From assembly GCA_019054805.1 (NCBI GenBank), contig JAHQIY010000005.1, positions 2,587,501 through 2,651,500 of the forward strand: a stretch of 64,000 bases of DNA, read 5' to 3'. Below, piece by piece: positions 32,001 to 43,099 of this stretch (its first letter is position 1; every line of letters begins with the position of its first letter). The notes beneath the pieces were generated by a model. That model saw nothing but the letters and a program-made list of their open reading frames with translations. It did no database searches and had not been told where the DNA came from. Made by a program: the position numbers and the translations under genes. This DNA comes from Brachionus manjavacas (lineage: Eukaryota > Rotifera > Eurotatoria > Ploima > Brachionidae).

Positions 32001-35000
32001 TTTTTTTAATTCTTTGAACAATCAAATTTAATTCAATATGAATATTTGAATTTGATTTTGAATAATTGAATTTCGAACAACTTCAAAGGTGTTTTTCAAA
32101 TATTGAAGTAAGAATCTTTACCAACTATTAAATGATCATCTGATCGAGTATGATTTGCTCTCAACATAAGTCTATAAATTATGTTTTGTTATTAATTTGA
32201 CCAAAAATAAAATAAAAATCTACATTAGTCCTTTTATGACTCATTATTTCTAATCAAATCAAGACACTCACGATTTCTTCTAACTAAATAAATTCTAACA
32301 GAAAAAACTAAAACTTGAATTATTTAATTATTAGCTATTTTCTTAGACTTGATATAATTTATCACGAAGAAGCAATAAAAATAAAATATTAGACAAGCTA
32401 TTTCTAAATTTTAATTAGGATCAGTAGTAAGTAAATTGAAAATTTTACCTTTAAGAGTAATTAAGAAAAATCTTTATCTATAAAGCAGTATTGAAAATTA
32501 CTGCAAAATTAAAATAAAAGGTTCCTACGAAATAAAAATAGTCTTTGAAACTCTAAATTAAAAAAACATAAATTTAAGAAAACATAAATTTATCTAGATT
32601 AAAAAAAAAAAACGGGGTTATTATCTGTAAAATTTACGTCAAACTAAAATTCCTGTTGTTTTCGTTGTTTCCAATATTTATTTTAATTAATCAGTAATCG
32701 TTGGTTCGTTAGAATTCATTTGAAAAAAAAACACAATTTTTTTATGATAAAAATATTAAGAAATTCGATATTGCTTGTCTATTTCATTAACAAAATAACA
32801 AAATAGTAAATAATTGACCATTTATTTTAGCGTTTTAAAAGCACAACTAATTAATCATCAAAGTTTATAGTAGAAATGTTAGACATTTGTTTGAATTAAG
32901 AGTTGAGTTAAATATATAATAAAAATAGTTACAGCATTCGAATTTAGTCAAAAAATACTTTAATATCTGACTAAAATTTATAATGAAAATATTAAAAATT
33001 AAATAACCTAATAAATTATATAAGAAATAAAAGCAACTCTGAACAAATAAGTTAATGAGTATCATTTCTAGCAAAAATAATTTTATAAAGATTTTTGTGT
33101 AAAAACATCATTTTTTTTGGGAAAAAAGGTTAATTTCATGAAATCAAATGATTTCCTTGGAACCTCAAATAAATATAAATATCATTTATTAAATTTATAC
33201 TTAAAAAAATGATAATTAAAAAAATTTTCTTTGAAGAAGATGTTTTATTTAGAATCTTGAAGATGAACTGATTTTTGTTGATTCAAGAAAATTTACGATA
33301 AGGCCCCAATCTAAATTACTTATTTATTCCATTAGAAAAAAATCATTTTATTATCTTAATTAACAATTTAACCAAATTATCTGCATTGAGCTAATAGTTA
33401 ATCATCATTAAATTTTATGAAATTTTAGACTAGGAAGTCAAATCGGGATAAATACAAATCAATAAATTTTTGGAACCTAATTATAAGGAAAAAATGGCAG
33501 TTTCGAATCAAATTTTTTTTAAGTAAATCGATTCAGTTTCTTTTTTTATCTAAAAAAAACACAAAAATTTTAATGAGACATATGTTTGTTGCGCGAATTA
33601 ATTTATTATTTGTTTTTCAAAAATTCAGTTTCGAACTCATTCTGAAGCATATGAAAATTTAATTATATTATTTTTGAACGAATTGACAAATATTGCCTAA
33701 AATTTAATTCATTTTCATTAAGTTGAATTCCTCCTTGCTATTAATTCTTTTTAATAAATTTTAAATAATAAAGTTTGACTTTTAGCTAAAAAGATAATAT
33801 AAATCCTTTAAAACTCTTAAAGAAATAATAAAAAGCTTTTTTCTAGTGCTGAAGTTTTAAAACCGATCTTTTTTCATTTGAAATCAAAATTTGATATTGA
33901 AGAAATAAGCTTTTCATCCTTTTTTTTAAATCGGTTTTATCATGTTATGAAACAGAAAATAATTAAACCACAATGAAAAACACGATAAAACATGTCATTT
34001 CAAATAAAATGTTCCAGAATTTTAAAGCTTATCTTCAAACTCTATCAAAATAATGATCAAAATGATTTATCGATTTATTCCAAGAAATTATTGTTTATAA
34101 TGATTTAATATACTAAAAATTTATCGGATGCAAATGACTTTTTCTATTATTAATCATTTTTTAGTCCATATTATCAGTAAAAATAATTCATCAAAAAACA
34201 CCTTGATCATCTATTTACATATTAATATTATTATTTGTTTTCTCTTGAATCCATTAAAAAATAAAAAAATTGCAAGTGAAAATCCAATTTTGCTTCTTAA
34301 AATTTTATTAAAAAACTATTATTTGATATAATAAATTTCGTCAAAATTACTACTATTTGCTTTCTTAAATTAGACTATATCTTTTTAAATCTTAACACTT
34401 TTTAAAACTTGCAAAATGATCTCAAGCATACTGTTTTTAATGTGTTCAAAGCAAGGACAATCAAACAAAAAATCTTTCATATGCATTTTCATTTTGAATC
34501 TCAGTATGTGTATATTTTTAAAGTCTATCTAGATCTTACTGTTTTTTTTTAAATTTGTTTTAATTCATAAAAAACATACTAATGCTCACCTACGAGCCAT
34601 TATTCATTTTGAAAACTTATTTTGGTTAGAAAAATATCATTGAAATTTTTATGATTATTTTAAAGGCTTATAAAATAAGAAAATTAAATCATCTTAAACT
34701 ATTCTAGGTAACTTCGCTAGCTGGAAAGGAATTTTAAAATAAAATGAAAATTCAAGATTATTAATTCAAAAGTTTCATTACTTTAAAAACTAAAAGACAA
34801 ACTTTTATTATTAAAAATAAAATGTTTATATGATTTAATGAATTGATTTAAAAAAATTATAATAATTTTTTTTTCTGATATATTTGAGATAAAAAAATCT
34901 CAAAAATAATAAAATACGACTTTTATTCGCTATCACTATCAAAATAAATGAAAAAGTTTTTTTTTTTTTTTTAAATCATTAAAAGAAAATTCAAAAAATT

Positions 35001-35635
35001 ATTCTAATTTTTTTTTATTTTATTTTATTTTATTGGAGTGTATCTTAAAAATAAGTAGTCAAAATTTAATATATCTTTTAATTTTTTTTTATATTTATCT
35101 AAATTTTCTAAAAAGGTATCAGTTTGAAATTTCTTTTGATTTGACACGTTATATCTTATTTGTAACTAAGTTGGTTGAAATAATAAAGCTTTTTTTGTTA
35201 TTACTTATACCCGTTTCCTATTTTCATCTAAAGGAGCATCTTTAGCGTTTCTATGTTTCTAAATCTTGGATGACGATAAAAAGAAGACTAGATAAAGCTT
35301 AGAAAAAAATTAAATGTATTAGTCAAAACAAATTTTCTCATGTTAGTTGGATTTTAATTTTCAGCGATGAGCCAAATAATGATTTTCATAATATTCAGTA
35401 AGATATTAATATGAATTTTTAATAAATTAGATTAGATAATGAAATTCAGATTTCTAATATTTAGATAAGATAAAAATATAAAAAAGACACTTAAAATACA
35501 GAAAAAAATATTGATAGCTTCTAAAATAAAAGTATTTCAAACGTTTGATGAGAACTAAATTAATAGAGTAAAATTAAATAGCGTAAATTCTATCATTTAA
35601 TTTTAAAAATTGATCACTGATTATTTTAATATTTA
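29073..35635. other. 6.5 kb AT-rich intergenic region; no gene recognised
   Basis: The promoter of the PPEF gene should be at its left end. No open frame here has a family signature or convincing splice context on either strand. It may hold exons of non-conserved genes or non-coding RNAs that I cannot see by eye. Confidence 0.45.
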
Positions 35636-35639
35636 AATT

Positions 35640-36170
35640 ATAATAATAATGATAATAATAACAATAATAATGATGAGCCACGGTGATTTATCCCACCAAA
35701 CAAAAACCCATATAGGGAACGATATAATAGCTTTCCGATTGTGCTTAATGCTCCTTAAACTATCGCGAATTATTGATTTCGTCAAACATTTTCTTAAAAA
35801 AGTTCTTTGAACTGCTTGCTTTGACTACTTTAAGTGGAAATCTGTTCCAGTTGTCTGATACTCTATTAAGTATGAAATGTTCATTCTGTGTTGGTACTCA
35901 CGTATACTGCTCGCAGGACCACAACAGTTCAATGAATCGAAGTTTGTTTGGATTGTGCCAGTTCACTTTGGTTAAACCATTATTTTCTTGAAATATCGAC
36001 AAGACCTCCTCTCTCTCTTCTCTTGCTCAGGATAGTGAGTCCCAACTTCTCTAATCTCTCCTCATATGATAGATGCTTAAGTGACTTGACCAATTTTGTT
36101 ACTCTTATTTGTACCTTATCGAAAACTAAAATGTCCTTCTTTGTGTACGGACACAAATTTAACAAATTTT
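35640..36170 (-). mobile_element. LINE 3' end relic (minus strand)
   Basis: The minus strand, 36165 to 35980, reads LCPYTKKDILVFDKVQIRVT, then LVKSLKHLSYEERLEKLGLT and RRERGGLVDI, the RRATK..YEERL..L.L..L..RR.RGDLI block of CR1/Jockey-type LINEs. In another frame near 35830-35870 it gives RVSDNWNRFPLKVVKAS, the final block. It ends in an AAT/ATT repeat near 35640-35670. Confidence 0.7.
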
Positions 36171-36179
36171 TTATTTAAA

Positions 36180-37077
36180 TTTAAATTTGATTCTTGAAGC
36201 AATAATTGAGCCAGAGGGAATTTTGAATAATTTAAGTAATTTTTAAATTTTGCATGTAAAATTTACTTAACAACAGAGTATACAATTAAAAACTAAACAA
36301 ATGTCGCAATTAGCCTATTACAGTAATTTTCAAAAATTCTCTATTAATGAAAGCTTTTATTTATAAAATCCAGCTGATTTTATCTGATTTTCAAAAAAAT
36401 TTTGATAAAAATTTGAATAGGATCATATTTAGGAAAGTAAATTTGTTATTTCTTTCATTGAAATTTTTTTAAAGTGAATTCAATAACGTTAAAATAAATC
36501 TATTTAAACTAGCTAATTTTTCTAATAATTTAAAAAATTTGTCGGGCAAGACCACCTCTTTACCCTTCTAATTTTATTCAATTGTGAGAAACAAAAAAAC
36601 AGGCTGATTTTGAAGCTCATGAGACCATGATTAAGAATGTGTTTAGCTCTTAATTATTAGAGTTGGCCTTTCAAATTGAAAATAGTGCAAAATTTTTTTT
36701 TCGACAATTTTAGATGCATTTTTTAGGTTAATTAAGAATCATTTTAAACATAGAAAAAATGAAAATTAATTAGAGTTAATTAGATTTTTTATTTTATAAT
36801 GAATAATTTAAAATTATTAATCTCATACCATTCAAATTATTTTTACTCTAAAGTATAAAATTTAGAGATAATTATGTGCTTTAGAAAGTAACATGTCCAA
36901 AATTTAAACTTTTAAAGAATTAAAAAAAAAAAAATTAAAAAATTAAAAATTAATAAACTTCTAAACTAATTTTGAATATTTATTTGAAATTTTGCTTTAC
37001 AATTTTAATTGAAGTAAATAATCATCTTGAGATTTAATTTAATTTAACATTGAAAATGAAATTTTTTGATTTTTGGA
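36180..37077. other. AT-rich spacer; no gene seen
   Basis: No coding signal. A possible polyadenylation signal (AATAAA on the minus strand, near 36977) may serve the small gene that follows. Confidence 0.4.
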
Positions 37078-37428
37078 CTACTTTGGTTTATTTTTTTGTG
37101 ATGAAGCAGCGATTGCACTCTTTTTTCGGTGGCTCATTTGAAGCCATTCATCGATAGATGGTGATAAAGGAGACTGATTAACCAAGTGTAATTTGGAAGA
37201 CGAACTGTAAATTTCTTTGAGAATCAAATTTTTTTCTACACGAGAATCCCATTTCTGAGAGCGTTTTAGTTTTTTTTCTTTGATGGCGATTTCCTGCTCG
37301 AGTTTACGCTCTAAAACGTTAAGCTTTTCCTTATGCTCAAAATCTCGACAATTTGCACCGATTAGACTTATTTCACCACTGAGTCGTCTCCGAGGAGAGC
37401 TTGACTGAAGTTTCGTGTATTCATTCAT
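37078..37428 (-). CDS. small unknown protein, 116 residues, or last exon of an unseen gene
   Basis: I do not recognise it. The predicted protein is rich in charged residues and Ser, with a short probable coiled-coil (EHKEKLNVLERKLEQEIAIK) and a basic C-terminus (KKSAIAASSQKNKPK). Composition and codon use look more like real coding sequence than the surrounding chance frames. The frame stays open upstream of the ATG to a possible acceptor (TTTTTAAAG, near 37457), so it could instead be a terminal exon. The next gene upstream on this strand is SPATA7, 2.7 kb away. It could be a lineage-specific protein. Confidence 0.45.
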   Translation of the reverse strand: MNEYTKLQSSSPRRRLSGEISLIGANCRDFEHKEKLNVLERKLEQEIAIKEKKLKRSQKWDSRVEKNLILKEIYSSSSKLHLVNQSPLSPSIDEWLQMSHRKKSAIAASSQKNKPK

Positions 37429-40092
37429 TTTTAAATTTTCTATATATTCACTTTAAAAATCGATTAGAAAAGTAGGAATATTTTAAAATTTGGGAATTCT
37501 TACGAAATAAAGAAAAAATCAGTCATTGAAATTTATTTCTAGCGTAAATAAAAACCCAACTGCTCGAAAAACACAAACTAAAATATTTCAAAGAAGCCCT
37601 CAAGACTTTGAATGCTTCCAAGGAGGAAATCACAAATTAAAAAAAAAAACAATTATTGAGTGATTTGTATGAACTTATTTTTGATCAATTTAAAATTTTG
37701 TACTAGCTAAAAAGTCAAAATATTGATTTTATATAAGTAAAATAGTAAACATTAGAAAATTGAATTTGCCAATAATTGAAAATAAATTAGAATCAAATAG
37801 GATTACAAAAATAAAAAAGTTGATTTTTAACATTTACTTTAAAAAATTAAAGGTATCCAAACAAATAACTTAGTTTTTGATTTTCTTTTATAATCTGAAA
37901 ACGTTTATTTAAATGTGTAGGCTTAAATAAAATTATTTTTTGATTATTTGAATGTGTCTATTGTTTAAAAAAAATTTCAAAAAGATTTATTCTCAACTTT
38001 AGATCCACTTTAAAATCATTAATCTCAACTCAATGATTGATTTTTTTCAACAATCAATGTCTAGTTTATTTTAAAAAAAATGAAAAGACAATATTATTCT
38101 CAAAGAAATGAAAAATATTCGTTGTAAAAATTTGTTTTAATCAAAAAGAAAATTTTCAATGGGATCTAAAAAGTAGAAATCAGCATGATATTAAGTTTTG
38201 AAATTTTTAAATTATTAAAATTGAAAATTTTCTTTAATTTTATAATAAGATTCAAGCTTGGCAAAAATGGTTGCCATTATCTTAATTTTAAAAATTAATC
38301 TAATTTTTTACATAATATCATATCGTATTGATTTCTTGAAATATTTGTTTATTCCCACTGTTTTGTTGGATTTTTGCAATTAGAATCTAAATGCAATCAA
38401 CTTGAATATTAAGAGTTTCTAAATTTTAAAATTTTCAATTTAAGCTTATGAACTTAAATACAGCTTAAATTAGAAATTTCACATTGTTTTATGTAAGTAT
38501 AATTTTTTTGCCAACATTGTCGATGAAGAACACTAATTATTTTTTTCTTTTATTTTTTCTTGCGAAAATAAATAAACAATAATAAGTATTCAAATTTACT
38601 TAATTATGTTTTCAAACATATGATTCAATAAATAAAACATATCAGGATTCATTTTTTGAAATTTATTTAGTTATATCATTTTATATAATAAAAAACATAA
38701 AAATTTATTTGCTTTTACTATAAAATGTTGATCTTTAGAGTGCTTTTTTACATATTAATAAAAATTTTCTGACTTTAGAATTTCAAAAAAAGTCAATTTT
38801 TGTAAAAATCTTTTAAAAATAGTCTTTTTTTAAATCTTGGCTTATAGCTTATTTGATTAGATCAATACTGATTCAATACTGATTTTCTTAGTAAGTCATC
38901 TACATAAATAAAAAAGATATAGTTAAAAAGTAGAAACTTCAATTTTATCTATTTAATTATATTAAAAATTATTGTAACTTGTCTGGTTTAAAATTTTTCA
39001 AGGAAACAGCATACTGTTGCAAAATATTTTGAGAATTTTTTATTCTTGTATTTTCCTTAATTTTTATTCATACAAAAATTTAAAAAAAATAAAAAATTAA
39101 TTTATTTTATCAAAAATACCACAGTAACTTAAATTTCAATTAAATACTCTTAAAATAAAATAAAATAAAGTATAGTTAAAAAATTTAGTTTTTGACGAGC
39201 AGAATTTGAAAATTATAATGAGAAAGACTTATAAACGATTGTATATATTCATTTTGTTATTCAATATATGGTTACAATGTAGGGTTTTAGGAATATATAT
39301 TTCTTTTAAGTTTTATCTACAACTGTATTGGAATCCTGTTTTGCTACATTCACTTCTTGTGGAGCATAGGGTCATTACTTTTGATTTCCACTCAAGTCGA
39401 TCTTTACGACTTGAGTGGACTTGAGTTTCTTTTAACAAAGAATTTTTGGCTGAAATTCTTTGTTCTTTTTTCGCCTCCTAGGAAAAAATTCTAGATTCCT
39501 ACCTTACGTCGCCCTTGAAATGTCCATTGAAATGGATCTTTTTGGTATCCGTGTTTTTTTTTATTTTGCTTCTAATGAATTTATTTAATAACAATTTTAA
39601 AAATTTTGAAAAAATTAAAGCATTAATGTTTGTTCATTTAGCTAATATTTTAACAATCATGATAAAATTCTTTTATCAAAATCATTATAAAATAAATTCT
39701 TTTTAACAATCATGATAATATTCTTTTATCTTGCTTTTTTGATAATTATTCTATTAAAATGTGACAAATTGACGAATTATTTTAATTAATTTAAAAAAGC
39801 TAGAAGGATTGAAATACTTGCTTTTATTTTCTAAGATTTTTTAGTTCATTTTTATATCCTAAAGGTTATATTTAAAATTTCAAGCTTTAAAAAAGTGGGA
39901 TCATTGTTGAGAAATATTGAATATTATTGAATTATTTAAAAATCAAAAAAAAATTAATGTTCATTTTAATATTTCTAAAAATAATTGTAAATTTTAATTT
40001 TTTTTAAGGCGCTTAATAAAATTTCTTTTAAAAATATCTGAATCAAAGAGTTAAATTAGTAATTTAACTTTAATCACACTTATTTGAAAACT
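37429..40092. other. intergenic region with a hairpin patch; no gene recognised
   Basis: Mostly AT-rich without coding signal. At 37545-37640 the plus strand has a short GC-richer stretch open in two frames with no start or splice context. At 39388-39482 there are consecutive perfect hairpins (separate entry). Confidence 0.4.
39388..39482. repeat. consecutive perfect hairpins containing SPATA7 exon words
   Basis: Hairpin 1: CCACTCAAGTCG (39388-39399), 7-nt loop, CGACTTGAGTGG (39407-39418). Hairpin 2: AACAAAGAATTT (39434-39445), 7-nt loop, AAATTCTTTGTT (39453-39464). The 20 nt at 39446-39465 equal 41501-41520 in SPATA7 exon 6, and the next 17 nt, 39466-39482, equal 41425-41441 of the same exon, in swapped order. 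Confidence 0.75.
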
Positions 40093-42511
40093 TTAAAAAT
40101 CATCTTCGTCCGAAGTGTTTTCTGCATTTGCAGTTTTCACTTGATTTGAAACATTTTTAGTAGCTCTCGGTTTTGGAGTTGGCGTATCTACAGATCTATT
40201 GTCACTTCCGCTACTATCAGAGCTTTTTTTTCGTGATGCTCCTTTCCACATCTGCGTATTGAGCTCATTAAATTGATCATCATTTTCCGATCCGCCACTA
40301 TCCATACCTGGTGCTCCATAATTGTCATTAAACAAAGCATCTTCGTCAACTACACTATTCCTAATCGAATTTTCCTTTACTTGGCTGCTTCTTCGACTAC
40401 TATTATTACTAGTATTTCTTGAGTCCTTTTTTGATGTAATAAAAATATCATCGTCATCACTATCATTATTTTTATCATTTATATGGGCCTCATTCTCTTG
40501 AAAGGATTTAGGCAGATTAACTTCTTGATTTTTTGGATCCAAAAATTCCTTTCGACTTGGTAGTGACGATTGGCTTGGTGATTTTTTCAAAATAGAACTG
40601 TGTCTCGATAATTTAGGAGTTGATTTGTCTGATTCTACTGAATTTTTTCGACTTTGTTCATTTCCACTACTTGAAGATTTTCTTCTAATAGTTTGAATAT
40701 TTTGAATAATTTGATTTTCATAGTCATCGAATAATTTCTTTCCGTGACTCACATTTAATTCGGTTCTTTCATCGCCCAATAATGATCTTGAGCTATTGAC
40801 TCTACTTGGATAGCCAAACTTTTTCAATGACAAATATTCATTTTCTGCATCTGTGTTTTCCTTATTTTGCTCTTTATCCATTAAAAGCGCCTTGTTAACT
40901 GTTTGGTACAGATTTGAGTCGATTTCAGTTTCACTTTCATTCGGAATTCCAATATCAACTCTAAGGGAGTCGAGAATCTCGCGCATTTTTCTATCATCCA
41001 GGTGATTTCTGTTCTTTTTTAAATGATAATTGAAACAATTAGCTATTACTTTATTGCTGGTGATTCCACGTTCTAATATATCTGTAGTAACATCTTTTAA
41101 AAATTCTATATATTTTAGTTGTTCTTCTCTTTTAGAAAGAAAAAAAATATTTGATTAATTAATTAATTAATTAATTAATTTATTTATTTATTTTACTTTT
41201 CTGCAGCTCTCTTTAGACTTATTTGACTTGCTGACAATCTTTTGGATCCAGTCGAAGCATTGAAAATTTCAGAACTGTTTAATTTTGGAGGGTATAAATC
41301 TTCTGCATCGGACTCCTCATCGAAATTTTTTGATTCATTCAGATTAGAATTCCTGACAGATAAATTTTCATCATTTTCGTGGTCAGGATTTCTGTTCGAA
41401 TCTTTGACATTTTGGACAGTATTTTTTTTTCGCCTCCTAGGTGGCTCGTAGAAATTCGATTGTCGTAATTTTGAAGAGGATTTTTCCAAATTTTTTATTC
41501 TTGGCTGAAATTCTTTGTTCGGATGCTTAAATTTATCCGCATGAAGATCGAGTACGTCATAATTGTGACCAGATACGAGGCGAGACATAGTCTTTAGTGC
41601 TGGATTCATAATGCCAGATAAATTTCTTAAATTTTTTTGTTTCAAAACAAAGTCAAACAGATTTTTAAATTTTTCTTACGGATCATTTGAGGCATGCACA
41701 TTAAACAAAAGAGTAGTGAGCATTTCTTTAGCTACTCTTTCGGTCTTCTTGTTTTCGGAAGCAGGTGAAAATGGATTAACAAAATGGGTTTTTTCTTGCT
41801 CATTAGGTTTGTAGAGTACAACTCGATTTGGATTGTGTTTGGTAAAGTTTATCATCATACTGGACATGGATTTGTTAAGCTTTTTTTGGTCTGGCAAAGT
41901 TCTGGATTTGCTCTCCTCAGTTTTAAGAGTGCGAGACACAGTAGTCAACGATTTTGAATCGGATATATCATCTCCTAAGCTCTTTGGATTCAATTTTATT
42001 AAAAAAATTAAAAGCCTTAAAATTTAGGTACCACTGGATTTTCAGCACTTTTTGGTCTATTAAAATTTTTGTTAGCCCATGAAAGCTGCATCATTTCTCG
42101 CTTGACCCTATCTTTTGCTTTTAAATATGCTTATATTAGTTTATAGGATAGTAAAAATATATATTTTTATATATATATATTATATTTTTTTTTTCAATTT
42201 ACCTTTGACGCTTTTTGTCAACGATTTGGGTGGTGTTGTATCAATCGAAGCTACAATTTAGAACAAAATTAATAATGAAAGCTTAATGAACTAGAATTGT
42301 ACATTTTGCATTAATAACTCGCCTATAATGTGAAGCCATATTCTGGGCTGTTATAAATTGTTTTTCTAATTTACAGCTTTCGGTAGCCAAAGCTAATTAA
42401 TAAAAAATATTTAAGTCATTTTTGCAAATTTAATCACTTACGAGAGCTTTTGGTGATTAATAAACCTTTGGTGGCCGTAACCGAATTGCTCTTTTGTGGA
42501 AGATTTGACAT
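40093..42511 (-). CDS. SPATA7: SPATA7 homologue
   Basis: In vertebrates SPATA7 works at the connecting cilium / transition zone of photoreceptors. Exons on minus: 42442-42511, 42303-42392, 42203-42250, 42032-42129, 41680-41981, 41197-41625, 40093-41128; the phases agree throughout and give 690 residues (human about 600). Two conserved regions show the identity: the N-terminal block (KLEKQFITAQNMASHYRRVI, then NAKSSID) and the central block (EEQLKYIEFLKDVTTDILER, SNKVIANCFNYHLKKNRNHL, MREILDSLRVDIG). The C-terminal third is low-complexity, Ser- and Asp-rich, and ends DEDDF. Most introns are about 50 nt; the intron before the last exon contains an ATTA microsatellite. It is divergently placed 588 bp from the bHLH-PAS gene. 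Identification rests on those two blocks recalled from the family, so orthology is likely but not tested. Confidence 0.8.
41153..41194. repeat. ATTA/ATTT microsatellite in a SPATA7 intron
   Basis: A run of ATTA units followed by ATTT units fills most of the 68-nt intron between the last two SPATA7 exons. Length differences between individuals are likely. Confidence 0.85.
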
Positions 42512-43099
42512 TTTTTTTTAAGAGAAAATTTACAAATCAATAAAAAAATGCAAAGTAATTTTATTATAAATTATAAAATTGGTTATAATATTTTTAACTT
42601 AAAGCATGACCTTAACACTGAATATGCGTTTCTGTAGCAACTAAGCTTGTTTAAATAAAGGTTTAGACTGAGAAATTCAAAAAATTTCAACTAACCTTAA
42701 TTATTCAAGTTTGTCTAATTAAATAAAATATTAGTTAATTTTTTACATTTGTCTATTGTATTCAAAAAATAAAAAATAAAAGTTTTAAAAGAAAAAACAT
42801 CTGTATTTAATAGATCTTAAAATTAAAATAAAATTATTTACATAATTAAAAACAATGGCCTTTACAAATTTGTTTGAAATAAATCTAAGAAAAACTTGAT
42901 TTTTTTCTTAATAAATTCAACTGAATTCAAAATTTAAATTCCCAATACAGTGACAAAATTGCCGAACATTGCTTTATTCGTTCATTAAAGATAATTTTTA
43001 TTGTTTATTCAAACAAAGCTAATTAGAAGAGTTTCAGGCGGGATTTTTAATTTTGAGTTTCATCTTTGACCAAATCAAAGAACTATAAATAAAATTGAA
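42512..43099. promoter_or_regulatory. shared upstream region of SPATA7 (minus) and bHLH-PAS gene (plus)
   Basis: 588 bp separate two divergent start codons, so both promoters must lie here unless unseen 5' exons exist. It is AT-rich; I cannot point to a specific core element. Confidence 0.4.

Noticed and set aside
32865..33074. Hydrophobic minus-strand frame in the large intergenic region
   Set aside because: Phe/Leu/Ile/Asn-rich as expected from AT-rich DNA; no neighbouring exon or motif.
37545..37640. Short plus-strand stretch that reads like coding sequence in two frames (LLEKHKLKYFKEALKTL)
   Set aside because: Under 90 nt, no start codon, no clear splice pair, and no family match; left as unexplained.
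39206..39424. Plus-strand open frame of 72 codons with hydrophobic start
   Set aside because: It ends inside the hairpin patch; composition is that of AT-rich chance sequence with no motif.
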